Assembly (NCBI GenBank): GCA_036784855.1
Contig: JAZDSV010000048.1
Location: 1-64,000, forward strand
DNA: 64,000 bases
Direction of reading: 5' to 3'
Source of the DNA: Aphelidium insulamus
Taxonomy: Eukaryota; Aphelidiomycota; Aphelidea; Aphelidiaceae
The position numbers and the translations under genes are program-made. Position 1 is the stretch's first letter, and the number at the start of each line of letters is the position of its first letter. The notes under the pieces are model-generated. The model was not told the origin of the DNA, made no database searches, and worked only from the letters and a program-made list of their open reading frames with translations. This document shows, one piece after another, positions 22,038 to 34,132 of the stretch.

Positions 22038-24855
22038 TTAACTGCTACTTTCCCCCGCGGGTGTGGACTCTGCGTCTTTGCCGCCAATAAGTTCCTTCAG
22101 GTAGCGCACATAGCTCGAGTCCTGCAGCATGGGCGACGAGGAGCGTCTGAGCTGCACACGCTCCAGATCCTTGTCCGTGGGTGCTGTCACGTCAGTCGAC
22201 ATGCGCCGTGCAACCTTGTTCTCAATGGACGGCGGCGGCGAGGGTGCTCCTCCAGCGGCACCCATGGCACCCATCAGCGCCGCGGTGTTGGGCGGCACTG
22301 TTGTTGTGGCATTATTGCCTCTAGTCGTCATGCTCTGAATGTCGCTATCCAGCGTGTCCTCTTCGGCAATGTCTGACGCCACGTCCACGGCCTTCAGGTC
22401 CAGTGAGGAGGCCGGCTGGAGCAGGTCGCTGCCCGTGATGGACGCCGCCTCCGACTGATCTGTCATGGGCAGCCGTGAACTGGCCGTCGAGTGCACTGAT
22501 CGCTGGTCCGCCGTGCCATCCTCCTGGTGCTGGTCATCCAGGAGTTGCGCGGCGGCCGCCGAGTCAATCTCCACCGCGTTGATGGTGTCGCTGGCGGTGT
22601 CGCTGATGGCGGCGGGTGAAGCGGGTCCGGCCGCGCCTTTCAACAGCGGCGACTGCGGCTGCATCAGTAGCGGCGGGGTGGCGTTGCCAGTGTCACGCGC
22701 GGCGTTAGTGTCCACCCTGCGGCTCTGTGCCGTGGGTGCCAGAGAGGCGGCAATGGTGGCCGCGGCAGCTGCGCCGTACAGCAACTGGCGCTTCTGGCCA
22801 CTGCCATTGCTGTTGCCGGAGGTTGCGGCACCGTCGCTGCGGGGCTCCGGTGGCGGTGACGGCGGCATTGCTGCACCTCCATCCGTCGCGCTGGTGTCGC
22901 TGCTGGCATTGCCGCGGCGGGCAAACACGTTGCGCGCCTGTTCCGTGGCAGTGGCTGAGGCGGCGGCAGGTGGAGCGACAGTCAGCGGTGGCGGTGGCGA
23001 GGACGGTGTCACAGAGTCGTCGCCACTGATAACGGCTGTCTGCGGCGGCGGTGGTGAGGCGGACCGTGAGCGCATTGCACGGTGCACGGCCACTGCGCCC
23101 AGTCCGGTGGCACCGGCGGCGGCGGCAAGCATGGCTACATTAGCATGGCCGGCCGATGATTCCTGTCCCGTGGATGCCAAGGGCGGCGGCGGCGAACGGA
23201 AGGGGGTGGCGTCGCTCTGCTCACTCGCGGCGGCGATACCGGCCGTCATGGCGCGACGCTGCTCGGTAGTGGCGTTGCTGGCGGTGGGTGATGCGCCCGA
23301 CATCTCCGACATCTCCTCGTCCAGGTCGTCCGAGTCGTCGGCAGATGTGCCGGCTGACGGGAGTGGCGCTGACATGGCCGCACTGGGTGCCGCGCGGTGC
23401 GCTGCCTTGACATCGCGCACCGCCCTGTCTTGCGTGGTGGTCTGTTCCTGGCCTTCCTCACCAGCGGCATCCTCACCAGGGACATCCTTGTCATCGTCGG
23501 CGTCCTTGTCATTGTCACGGCTGACACCGGCCAGCGCCGAGACACCGACCCCGGCCGCGATGGCTGCCATGACACCGCTCATTGCCAGCGGCTGCGAGTC
23601 TGTCACGCTGGGCAAGGAGCTCAGGTCGTTCAGGGAGGACACGGCGGCGGCAGAGTGGCCCGATGGGAAGGGAGACGCGGCAGCTTTGTCGCGCAGCGTT
23701 GGCACTGCATTCGCCTCATCAGCGGCGTCCTTGGCGTCCGTGTCTGTGCCGCCACGTTTGGCTACGGCAGTGGCACCGGCGACCGCAGCACCAACGGCCG
23801 CCGCACCGACAGCAACCTTGGTCGCCGTTGATTTAGCGCCGCCACTAGTGGCACTGGACGCCGCCGGTGTGCCAGAGGACATGGACCGTGCCGCAGTAGT
23901 TGTCGCAGTTGCAGCACTGGCTGGACTGTTCTTGCCGCTGTCTGTGGGCACGGGCGGCCATGGCTACGTAAGTAGCGTCAGCATGTAGAGCTGCGAGTAT
24001 AAATATGTGCACATACATCCTCGTCGTCATCCTCGGGATACTTGCGCCGACGGTAGATAAACACCACCACCAGTATGACTAGCACAATGGCCAGCAGTGT
24101 CCACAGCAGTATGGCTGTGGCTCCCTTGGTGATGGTGGAGAGGAAACTATTGTTGCTTCCGTCGTCTACATTGGTATTGCAGTCAGTTAGTTGTTTATAA
24201 CAAGTGTGCATACCTGACGGGATAGATCCATCGCTGGTAGACGGAGGCGGCGACGGTGGAGACTCTGGTGATGGTGGCGGAGTTGGCGAGTTCGGAGCGG
24301 GTGTAGGAGGCTGGCAATGTAAGAATGGGATGCAAAATCAGTTGTTCACATAGGTACCTGTAATGCAGATCCATCAATGGGCGGACCTGTTGGATTGCCT
24401 ACCGGTTCCACGGGCACTGAAAATGGTGAGAGGAGTTGGCACGCTACGCACGGAACGTTCTGTCACTTACGCGGCGGGATCTCCGGATTGCTGGGATTTA
24501 TGCCGATTGTTCCAACGGAGCCTGCGCGGCATTAGATTACAGCACGCGGCTCTCTCATACGTACCCAAGTCATTTGGGCCCCAAGTGCCGGCGGGACGAC
24601 CGGGTGTGCCGGGGATGTTAGGATTGCCGGGCACTGTTCCGACTGTGCCAACGTCATCGGGACCGAGCGTTCCAGCTGGCCGACCAGGACTACACCGCGT
24701 ATTAGATCAAGATCATTAATAGGCAACGTAGCAGTTTGTTAACTGACGTACGTTGGCAAAGAGGACACGTCTTGCGGCATCGGGCGGGTCTCCACTCCAG
24801 CATGATAGATTGCCACTGTCGCGAGCAGCCAAAATGACGATTTGATTCCAAGCAT
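22038..24855 (-). CDS. Single-pass membrane protein with Pro/Gly-rich ectodomain and long disordered tail
   Basis: Several short exons encode the N-terminus and one long exon (to 22038) the tail. ATG at 24855. A signal peptide (KSSFWLLATVAIYHAG) is followed by two copies of a Pro/Gly repeat (SPGRPAGTLGPDD and TPGRPAGTWGPND) and a Pro/Ser stretch (PPTPAPNSPTPPPSPES). One TM helix follows (LLWTLLAIVLVILVVVFIY) with a basic stop-transfer RRRK and acidic DDDED. The cytoplasmic part is over 600 residues, very rich in Ala, Ser, Thr and Gly, with repeated SPPPPL-type motifs and acidic patches. No known domain is visible. It may be a cell-surface or wall-anchored sensor with many SH3/WW-type docking sites (inference). 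Tail composition differs sharply from neighbours, and the antisense frame is open by composition only. Confidence 0.65.
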
Positions 24856-25582
24856 TTCAGAGAGATGGTGAGAGAGAGCGATGATCGTTAGTTAATTGAC
24901 CGTAACTAATTTAGATGCAGCCTAGTCTAAAAGGGGGCGTGGCAGCTGCACCAACGACAGACAGCAGCGAGACTGCGTGCGTGCGAGCAGATACGAAGTG
25001 AAACGCGGAGCTTTTGCTGGATGGAATGTTTTTATCGCCACGTGATTGGCCAGTGCGAGATTGATCGCGTTTCAATTGGCTGGCCAATAGATTGATGTGA
25101 AACGTCTGCGAATTGTGCAGGAGCCTAGTCAAATTTGCTCTCAAGCAGGTTGTAGAGCATACTTGTTGGATCTGCACCGTAATTTGGTTACTAGTGAGCG
25201 TGCCAATTTCGCTGAACTGTACTGAACTGGACCCAAACAGCTTAATTTCAGCATCTCAACATTGCTTACATACTTAGCAGCTAAAACTTATATAGGAATT
25301 CAAAAGTAAGGCGTATAGTGGTCTCCTGCTTATCCTTGTAATCAGCAATAATATTCGTTGTGGCTGCGCTGGCATCGCGGCTTCGCCGATACGATCAGTA
25401 GGCTGCACTTTGCATCCCGATATGATCTGCCGCTTCATCCGCCAATCATCGCTTCATGCGTTGTCATCTGGTATACAGCCGATCTCGGCTATAAGAGGAG
25501 TTCATTTTACGTCCATTTTACTATTCACTGACTGAGCGGCGTCGCTACATTGCACAAATTACTGATAGATCGACTAGTAGTC
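24856..25582. promoter_or_regulatory. Divergent intergenic region with CCAAT-type boxes
   Basis: No gene seen. 25036-25090 holds a CACGTG E-box followed closely by three CCAAT/ATTGG motifs (GATTGGCC, CAATTGG, GGCCAATAG). A TATA-like GCTATAAGAGG lies near 25488, about 95 bp before the secreted-repeat gene. Confidence 0.35.
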
Positions 25583-26874
25583 ATGAAAATCGGATTCATC
25601 GCCATTGCAACCGTTTTGGCTGCACTTATCGTTATTAATGGCGCTCCCCTGCCAAAGTATGAAAAAAGTGGCGGTGTGACGGACGGAGCCTTGAACAACT
25701 TTACTGCAGCGGACAAAACCGACGTAACTGAAGACGGCGGGGCTGAGGATGTTCTTCCTGGCCGTTCTACAGAAGTTGATTCTACAGAAGGAGGTAATAC
25801 AGAAGGAGGTAATACAAAAGGAGATTTTCCGGAAGAAGGTTCCACAGACAAAGATGCAGACCAATCTTCTACTATCGAAAAAGCTTCTGCGCACGAAGGC
25901 CCTTTAGGCGAAGGCTCTCAAGTTGACGTGTCTGGAAATGGCAGTCCCGCGGGCGACGCTTCTGCAGACGAAGGCTCTTCCGGCGAAGGTATTGATGTTG
26001 ACGATTCTGGAAATGGCAGTCCCGCGGGCGACGGTTCTGCAGACGAAGGCTCTTCCGGCGAAGGTTTTGATGTTGACGGTTCTGGAAATGGCGGTTCTGC
26101 AGGCGACGGTTTTGGAAATAGCGGTTCCGCAGGCGACGGTTCTGCAGGCGAAGATTCGCAAGTTGCCGGCTCTGAAGTTGACGGTTCGGCAGACGAAGGT
26201 TCTTCAGGCAAAAGTTCTCAAATTGAACCTTTTGGAAATGACGGTTCGGCAGACGAAGGTTCTTCAGGCAAAAGTTCTCAAATTGAACCTTTTGGAAATG
26301 ACGGTTCTGCAGGCGACGGTTCTGCAGACGAAGGTTCGCAAGTTGACGGCTCTGAAGTTGACGGTTCTGGAAATGGTGATTCCGCAGGCGACAGTTCTAC
26401 AGACGAAGGTTCTCAAGTTGACGGTTCTAAAGTTGACGGTTCGGCAGGCAAAGGTTCGGCAGACGAAGGTTCTCAAGTTGACGGTTCTAAAGTTGACGGT
26501 TCTGGAAATGGCGATTCCGCAGGCGACGGTTCTGCAGACAAAGATTCGCAAGTTCCGCAGACGACGGTTCCGCAGACGAAGGTTCTCAAGTTGACGGTTC
26601 TGAAGTTGACGGTTCGGCAGACAAAGGTTCGGCAGACGAAGGTTCTTCAGGCAAAAGTTCTCAAATTGAACCTTTTGGAAATGGCGGTTCTGCAGGCGAC
26701 GGTTCGGCAGACGAAGGTTCTTTAGGCGAAGCTACTGAAGGCAAAGCTACTGAGGCTGTATCAAAAATTTACCACTCCGTTGCCGATGGTGCTGAAGTTG
26801 CAGCCAATCAGCCAGATAGAGATGGAGGTGATCAAACCGGCTTTCCTATCGGTGTCAATGATTCCGAGAACTAG
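25583..26874 (+). pseudogene. Secreted Gly/Ser/Asp repeat protein with a frameshift
   Basis: Signal peptide MKIGFIAIATVLAALIVING, then APLPKYEKSGG and an acidic Thr/Glu/Gly region. After that come many imperfect repeats built from units such as GSADEGSSG, SQVDGSEVDGSGNG and SSQIEPFGNDGS. At about 26550-26560 a 7-bp loss between two GTT triplets (expected GTTGACGGTT, seen GTT) shifts the frame. The shifted product ends at 26725. The original frame resumes straight after and runs through more repeats to a unique tail (SKIYHSVADGAEVAANQPD) and a stop at 26872-26874. The intact form would be a secreted acidic, low-complexity surface or matrix protein. It could be a recent pseudogene, an assembly error in repeats or an allele. 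Confidence 0.6.
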
Positions 26875-27012
26875 GTGTGCATTAGCAACATATGCAACCG
26901 CAGTTAGAAATATAATCTTGTTTAATGCATGCATCTTGATTTCTTGATTTGTCACTCCACGATCGGAGTATCGACGCACAATTTGAAGTTGGTGTCACCC
27001 CTCAAGTCCCAA

Positions 27013-28222
27013 ATGGGTCGAGGCGCTTTGACGCCCACTGACGGCGACAACTTTCCAGACAACGATGGTAGCACCGATGAACTGGTGCTGCTGCTGGACA
27101 GAACAACAGTCTCGCCCACTGCTGCCGGCCTTGCCGCCACCCAGACACAACAGGCCAACGCGCGCTCGGAACTCTTGGGTACGTCCGTCTCCCGTGTCAC
27201 GTCGTGCTAACCACCCACACGTGCAGGCTACGCAATGATGGCTTTGTCCGCCGCCGGGTTCTCTCTGATGTCGCTAGGCGTGAGTGTGGCGGGCAGTCGG
27301 TACCACGTTCCTTCCGTGCAAATGGTCGCTGCGCGTTCCGTCATCCAGACCGTTATGGCCCTCGCCGCCCTTCTCTATCGACACCAGGACGTGATGGGGT
27401 CGTCCAGACGCAAAGTGCGACTGTTGCTCTTCCAGCGTGGCATGAGTGGCTCCGTTGGTCTGGCATGCTTCTTTTACGCGCTGACCGTGATGCCTCTCCC
27501 AGACGCTACTGGTACTTACATACAGTGTGTGGATGGTCACATGTCTGACATGCACGCGCAGTACTGTTCTTCACGGGGCCCGTGTTTACGGCGCTGCTTG
27601 CATATGTGGTGCTCAAGGAGCCGATAACGCGCTGGGACGTGGTTGCAATGGTTTCGTGCCTTGCTGGCGTGGTGCTTGTGTCCCGTCCGGCATTCCTGTT
27701 CTCCGTCACGGCCGTTCCTCTTCCCGCTCTCGGAATCATCTCAGCGCTCTCGGGTGCAGTCATGTCTTCGGTGGCCTATGTGTCGGTGCGGATGGTGACA
27801 AGGGAGGAGCCGGGGGTGCCGGCACTGGTCCATGTCTTTTACTTTGGCTGCATCTCCACTCTGCTCTCCGTGGTGATTGTGATCGTGAGCGCCATAAACA
27901 GTGGTGGGACTATGCACGTGCCATCCACAGCGGCCGAGTTTGGTCTGATGCTGGGCGTTGGTGTATTCGCGTTTGGGGGACAGATGCTGCTCACTCGCGG
28001 TCTGCAATTGGCCGCTGCCGGTATGCTATAACTATATATACGTTTAAATAACTGATTTCAGGACCGGCTACGTTAATGCGCAATTTGGACGTGGTGCTGT
28101 CGTTTATTTACAGCATCTTGTTGTTACAGGAAGTGCCGCCGTGGACATCGGTGCTGGGTGCAACGCTTATTATTGGCGGCACTGCGGCCACTGGCCTCCT
28201 GAAATGGAAGCATTCGAGGTAG
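27013..28222 (+). CDS. EamA/DMT-family transporter, SLC35G-like
   Basis: Four exons: 27013-27179, 27228-27511, 27562-28020 and 28062-28222, all in frame. About ten TM helices in two EamA halves. Half one has AVGSRYHVPSVQMVAARSV-like polar positions and FYALTVMPLPDATV. Half two has TGPVFTALLAYVVLKEPITR, the family-typical LxEP after helix 4, and a final LLLQEVPPWTSVLGATLII. The N-terminal 50 residues are polar and presumably cytosolic. Drug/metabolite-type transporters of the SLC35G group carry unknown small organic substrates; no substrate can be read from sequence. An upstream ATG at 26929 is in frame but less likely. Confidence 0.82.
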
Positions 28223-28331
28223 TGATGAAGTATTTGCTGGCAGTTCATAGATTTGTACATTATTGTACATATATTTGTAAAAATTTATCTTCTATTGATT
28301 GTAGATTAGATCGAAACCCATACTTGCTCAT

Positions 28332-31173
28332 TCAATCCCACGGCTCGGCCAAGTTCAAGAACGTCAGCATCATCATTGACACGGAGAAAATGTCGCCATC
28401 AAGCGCATCCGCCATGGTGGTGTTGTCGTCGCGCGCGCGGAACCGGTAAATCAGCTCGGGTGCCGCATACTTGATTGTCAGTCCGTTCATGTTGACGACC
28501 TTGAATGCGCTGACGAGTGCTAGCTCGGGCGCAAATATCGCCGTGATTCCAAAGTCGCTTAGTACGTACAGCGGTAATCCACTTGTCGGGTCAACGTCCA
28601 CCAGCACGTTGTCGGCCTTGATGTCGCGGTGTGCCACGGCCTTCGAGTGCATGTACTGCACACCGCGGCAAATGTCCAGCGCACAGATCATCCTATCAGC
28701 CTTGGACCTTATGCCGCCAATCTTCATGTATGCATTCAGAGTTCCCAGCCGGTAGTATTTGACTAGAATGGCTAGTGGCTGTGAGCACCATCCCAGCAGC
28801 TGTGCAATGTTCCGGTGCCCCGCCAGAAAGTGCATTACCGCCACCTCCTGATACAGTGCTTCCAGAGTTTGCCGGCTAATATCGGCGGCCGTTTCGGCCA
28901 CAATCTTGACCACGATAACACCATTCTCACCGCCAGCCAGACGAGAAGCAAATCCACGGCCAATGTAAACCTGGCCTCCTCCTCCGGCGGCCACTAGCTG
29001 TTCCCAACGGAAATCTTCACCGGGTTTAAAGTGCAGGTAGCCGGGCAAAGAGAATTCCTGTTCCGTGGCCACTACCGTAGGCATATTGAGTGTTTCCTCC
29101 GCGTACAGCTCCGTGGCCACATTGGTTTTCTGAATAATCTGCGCAGTGGATGCCATGGACGAGCGAGTAGTCTTCAATTCCCGAGTACTTGTGGAGCTCT
29201 GTGTAGTCTTTTTTAAGTTTACCGTAGCGGATGGCACTGACAGCGTGGGGTGTTTGACACTAATAGTGGTGGTCATTTGCAATGGCTCTGATGGTGGCGT
29301 GGCAATTGGCTTCTTTCGTCGATACAGCAACAGGAAGGCGGCAGTGGCAGTGCACATAATTAGCACCACCACCACGCAAATAATGACCCAAACCATAGGC
29401 GAGCCGTCTTGACCAATTGCAGACGAATTGGAGTTATTTTGGCTCTGTCCGGCAACCGTCGGTTCAATACCCGTAGACGCTGTGTCTGATCCGCTGAGAT
29501 CAGTCGATGCGACACCTGAGTCACCGATACCAATATCGGTACTAGAGCTCACGACGATTTCGGTGACGGGAGTTATGGACGATGCTGCGCTTGGAGTGGC
29601 AACCAAAGTACTGGCACTACTGAGTGATAAACTTGCCCCGCCCAACGATATTTGCCACAAATCAGAAACAGTCTTGAGCTGGGCATTCGACACCGTAATT
29701 CGTCCGCAAGACAGGTAGCACTCATTGCTGGCGGGTGAGCACGCTATTGCGTGGCTGAACCGAGCACCAAACACCGTCGTAGAGCCTGGTTGTAGAGGGT
29801 CTTGATACGTGGTCATTACGTCCATATCCACACCACCGCCAACCAACGACCACAGCTGCGAACTGATGTTGAATGACCAAACGTCGTTCTTGTTGTTGTT
29901 TGTGGAGTATGAGCCTGCCACAAGAAGCAATATGGCGGAATCGCTTTCAACTGCTTGCATGCTATGCATATATCGTGCGCCCGGGTTGTACGAGGCCTTT
30001 GCATCACCCATCGGTCCGTAAACAGCGGCACTGTTCAGCAGCTTCACACCACCGATCCAAATCCACTGCATGATGGTGGAGTACTTGAACACCCACAAAT
30101 CCGATAGCGCATTGTCCACTGTGAACGTAGCCGTGGTCAGGTGTAGTATTCAAGTATCAAATTACTCAGACCTGACACCATGCCGCCATACAGATACAAA
30201 TCCCCCGTAGAGATGAACGCTAGCTGGTGGTTGGATCTGGCACGCGGGAAGTTTGTCGAGTTGGCCACCTTTTTGACGCCGTAATCACCGACGCTGTCGC
30301 CAGCCATCGTGCCGCTGATCCAGGTCCATCGCCCGCTCTGGATGTTGAACTGCCACAGGTCGGCCAGCTTGCCTGCAATTGCCTGTCAGAGCTGTATCGC
30401 AATAATCTCAGCAGAGCGTACTGATGGAGATGTTGGTGTCAAAGCCGTCTCCTCCGTGGAGGAAGATAATGGGAGCGGTTGTGTGGGCGGCCATTGCTGG
30501 CGCCTGTCTGGCGCTGGGAAATGCGGTGGCAGATTCCACGCCCAGCGATGCATTCACTACAAAATTGGACTGGCCGTTCCCGGAAAGCCACGCCCATCGC
30601 GCGGATGTCGTATTGAAGCGCCACAGATCATTCGAGAGTGCTGCGGGGCTTATAAGTCTCGTGTGTTCTGCTTCTTCTAGTGGCAAACATGCCTGTAATG
30701 TTCGCGTAAACCCGCCCAGAGCCTGCGGCCAGATAGAGATTTCCATCAATGGGTGATATGACGCAGGCCGAGCTGTGCATTGCACCTGGGGTGATGCTTG
30801 CTCCTTCCTGCCGCTTGATACCGCGTTGGGGTGCTCCGTATGCAACAGTGCTGCCCGTACCAATGTCCAAGCGCCGGACGCTATATCGAACTTCCACAAA
30901 TCGTTCAGGACGAGCGAGCCTGCACAAAATATATGCTTTAGATTTCGCGGTACAGAGGTTGGTCGATACACGACACGAGCTAGTACCACTAATTAAACCG
31001 CCAAACATATAGATGGAGTCGCTGTCACTTGACACGGCCATACAGTGTGCCGATCGCACACCTGGCCCCACATTGGGATCATTGGGACCCCAAACAAGCG
31101 AGATGGTGGCATTTCCTGCGGCCAACACCGTGGTTGCGGTGTACAACACCAACACTGCTAGCTGCAAGATCAT
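28332..31173 (-). CDS. Kelch-ectodomain receptor-like kinase, copy 1
   Basis: ATG at 31173. Signal peptide MILQLAVLVLYTATTVLAA. Several exons carry kelch-type blades (SIYMFGGL, NDLWKFDIASGAWTL, NLYLAAGSG, NDLWRFNTTSARWAWL, ADLWQFNIQSGRW, DLYLYGGM). A Ser/Thr-rich stalk leads to one TM segment (VWVIICVVVVLIMCTATAAF, about 29325-29395) and RRKK. The kinase domain starts at GEDFRWEQ near 29025: glycine loop AAGGGGQVYIG, lysine in VVKIV, HRDIKADN (HRD codons at 28623-28631), DFG in SDFGIT, and YAAPE. The chain stops four codons into AEPWD, so subdomains X-XI are absent. The domain is TKL-like. It is the downstream member of a tandem pair. GTTGCCAA lies 28 bp before the ATG. Confidence 0.82.
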
Positions 31174-31200
31174 CGAACAGAACAGCCTATTTTTAGCACC

Positions 31201-31208
31201 TTGGCAAC
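31201..31208 (-). promoter_or_regulatory. GTTGCCAA element upstream of kelch kinase 1
   Basis: TTGGCAAC on the + strand, that is GTTGCCAA in gene orientation, 28 bp from the ATG. The same octamer and orientation occurs before the two paralogues. It resembles an RFX X-box half-site. Confidence 0.4.
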
Positions 31209-31464
31209 TGGGACAATACATTGTTGTCCCATTCATTGCGAACATCACAACGCACGTATGACTTTTCACGCAGTGCGATGGCTGACCACACCGCATGGGT
31301 TCATCACTGAAGTATATTTTGTATATGTCAACACGCACTCGGGCAACCAACGGTGCAACGTCATGACCGACCGGTTAGATACGTTTAATGAATAAATCAA
31401 TCAATCAATCAATTGTTCTGCGCGTTACAAGTGTACTGGTGCGAAGTATACCTCTCTATTACAC

Positions 31465-34116
31465 CTAATATCTGGATGTCCATGGCTCGGCCTTGTTAAG
31501 CAAGGAGTATACAATCATTGCGAATGAGTAAATGTCACCAGCTGATGCAAGCAGCATGGTCGTATCGTGGCGATGTGCTCGAAATCTTGAAATCCGCTCT
31601 GGCGATGCATATCTTATAGTCACTCCATTCAGATTAACTGCCTTGAAGGCGCTGACCAGCGATAGCTCGGGAGAATAGATTGCCGTGATTCCAAAATCAC
31701 TTAAAACAAACACGGGCTGCTTACTGGCATGGTCCACGTGCACCAGCACATTATCGGTTTTGATGTCGCAGTGAGCAAGAGACTTGGAATGCATGAACTG
31801 CAATCCGCAACACACATCAAGAGCACAGCGATGTAGCGCCATTTTTGAACTAATGCCTCCTGCTGTCATGTATGCTGTCAATGTCCCTTTCGAATAATAC
31901 TTCATCAGTACTGCCAATGGCTTGAGCGACCATCCGAGCAGCTGGGCAATGTTGCGGTGCCCGGATAGGTAATGCATCACAGCCACCTCTTGATATAGAG
32001 CATCCATCGTTTTCCGGTTGACCTTTTGAACTGAATCAGCAACGATTTTCACCACGATGACCGCGCCGACGTCCATCGACAGTTCGGGCGCAAACCCTCT
32101 GCCCAGATATACAGCCCCGCCGCCGCCTTTGGCAATCTGTTTCTCCCACCGGAAATCCTCGCCTGGTTTGAACTGCAGATATCCGGGAAGTGAAAAAGCC
32201 TGCTGTTCCGGCGACACTGCTGTAGGCACATTAACGGTTTCCATAGAATATTCGTGCAAGTCATTATGTGTTCGTATGCGAGTTGAATTAGTTGTGAATG
32301 AGGTTGAAGTTGATAGCCCATCTTTCTGCAAACGTGACTCTGCAAACTTGCTTTTTTTTCTAAGCAATGTGCTCGCGGCCAGAGCAATGATTAGAACGAA
32401 AGCAACTAGTGCCCATAGTATGAGCCAGCTTTGTGCGGACAGTTCTACCTCTTGAATAGTTTCGGAACCAGAGTCCGAAAGCGGATTTCCAGCAGTTGTC
32501 ACGCTTGTGTCGACATTAATTGTGCTTGTAGCAATCACTTCAACGCCCGTGGACTGAGGCGGTGTGTCACTGGCGACTGCAGGATTGCTGGACACTTGAT
32601 CACTGAGAGATATGACCCACAAGTCTTGTACATTTTTGTCCACTCCATTGGCAAACTGACCGCGGCCAAATCCCAAAAAACACTTGTCGGACGTCAATGA
32701 GCACGCCACGGTGTGACCAAAGCGATAACCCAATATATTCTGACTGTCGGCAATCTGCGCGTCGCGATATGATGATAATTGGCCGGTATCAGAACTGCCG
32801 CCAATTAGCGTCCACATGGCGGACTGTACATCAAGCTCCCATATATCGTTAATGTACTGGTACAGACGATTAATGCCAGAAAAGATAATAAACTTTGGCG
32901 AGTTCGCATCAACCAGTTGCATGGCAAAGAAATAACGACTGCCAGGAGTGTAGGAAGCCCCTTTGTCCCCAATGGGGCCGTAAACAGCGGGTTCATCCGA
33001 TGCTTGTGATCCGCCGATCCATGTCCACTGCTGTGTGCTAGAGTGAGCAAACTTCCACACGTCGGACAGAGCAGCTCCCGCCCCTGTAGTATGTTTTATC
33101 GATAGTGCACTTTAACGATCAGCTTGCTAACCTGGAGGAACCCCGCCGTACAAATACAAATCTCCGTCGCCGCTAAAAGCCATTCTGTGACCAGATCTAG
33201 CGCAAGGCTCATTCACGTCACTTGCTATTCCCATTTGTCCGTACACGCCGGGACTATTCCTGGTCAAGTTACCCATCAGTAGCGCCCATCTCGATGTCTG
33301 GATGTTATACTGCCACAAGTCGGCCAGGTAGCCTGTTACATGAATTAAACAATATTTAAGCTGTTGCTGTACCTGTAATATTAAACACGTCTGTACCAGA
33401 ACCGCCATGCAACAGTAGCAGTGGAAGTGTGGGGTGTGCAGCGACGCCCGCAAAAATTCTACTGCTCGGAAACGCGCCATCTGTCTCAACTCCACGTGGT
33501 CCGACAACTCCTGCCCCACCCAGCCCGTTCCCTTTAAGCCAAGTCCACCGAATGGATGTGGTGTTGAAGCGCCACAAGTCATTTGTGTACTCTACACGTG
33601 GTTGCTATTAGATTATAAACAGAAATGATTAAAGTACAATAGCTACACGCCGAAAAACCCAGTGTAAAGTTTGCCATAACCGGCGGCCACGTAGAAATTT
33701 CCATCATACAACGATATTGCACATGCAGGACCCTTTAGTGCACCGGGCGTTGTTTTGCTTCCTTCAACGCCCTTGGTTCCGCGCTGAGGCAGTGCATTAA
33801 CACCCGCGCTGCCGGTAAGCATCAGCCACTGATATGAGGCCAGATTGAACTGCCACAAATCGTTCAGATACTGTCCGCCTGCAGTAGTACGCGGTCAGCC
33901 ATGCAACGCACATGTGGCCATGCGCAACGCACCAAGGCCGGCAAACACGTAAATCACGTCTTGGCCACGTGCCAGTGCCATGCAGTGACTAAAACGAGCG
34001 ATGGGACCGGGAGTGGCGTCTAGAGGCCCCCACAACAGTGACATGGTGGCGTTTGAAAAGGCCGCAATAGGCGTGCAGCAGAAGGCCGCCCACGCAATTA
34101 ATACAGCAATATTCAT
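31465..34116 (-). CDS. Kelch-ectodomain receptor-like kinase, copy 2
   Basis: ATG at 34116 (MNIAVLIAWAAFCCTPIAAF, signal peptide). The ectodomain follows copy 1 exon by exon: NATMSLLWGPLDATPGPIAR, VIYVFAGL, NLASYQWLML, RFNTTSIRWTWLKGNG, DLYLYGGV and a last blade with DIWELDVQSAMWTL. TM helix WLILWALVAFVLIIALAAS is followed by LRKKSK. Kinase: AKGGGGAVYLG, VVKIV, SDFGIT and YASPE are present. The HRD arginine is replaced by Cys (HCDIKTDN, codons 31765-31773), so this is a non-RD kinase. The chain ends at AEPWTSRY, again lacking subdomains X-XI. Upstream of and in the same direction as copy 1, with about 290 bp between. Confidence 0.82.
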
Positions 34117-34132
34117 GGAGGCCACCGACTCC

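Noticed and set aside
22465-23988. 507-codon open frame on the + strand opposite the long membrane-protein tail
   Set aside because: It is an antisense shadow caused by GC-rich Ala/Ser codons. The minus-strand frame continues a signal peptide, TM helix and spliced exons.
26540-26600. Programmed ribosomal frameshift in the secreted repeat protein
   Set aside because: No slippery heptamer followed by a stem or pseudoknot is seen. A 7-bp deletion at GTT microhomology explains the shift more simply.
25900-26720. Dense direct repeats that could be taken for a CRISPR array or satellite
   Set aside because: Units keep a coding period, vary like a protein repeat, follow a signal peptide and sit in nuclear eukaryotic DNA.
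28223-28331. A missing last exon that completes the kinase domain of kelch kinase 1
   Set aside because: Only 109 bp separate the stop from the next gene. No donor precedes the stop, and the same end is seen in copy 2.
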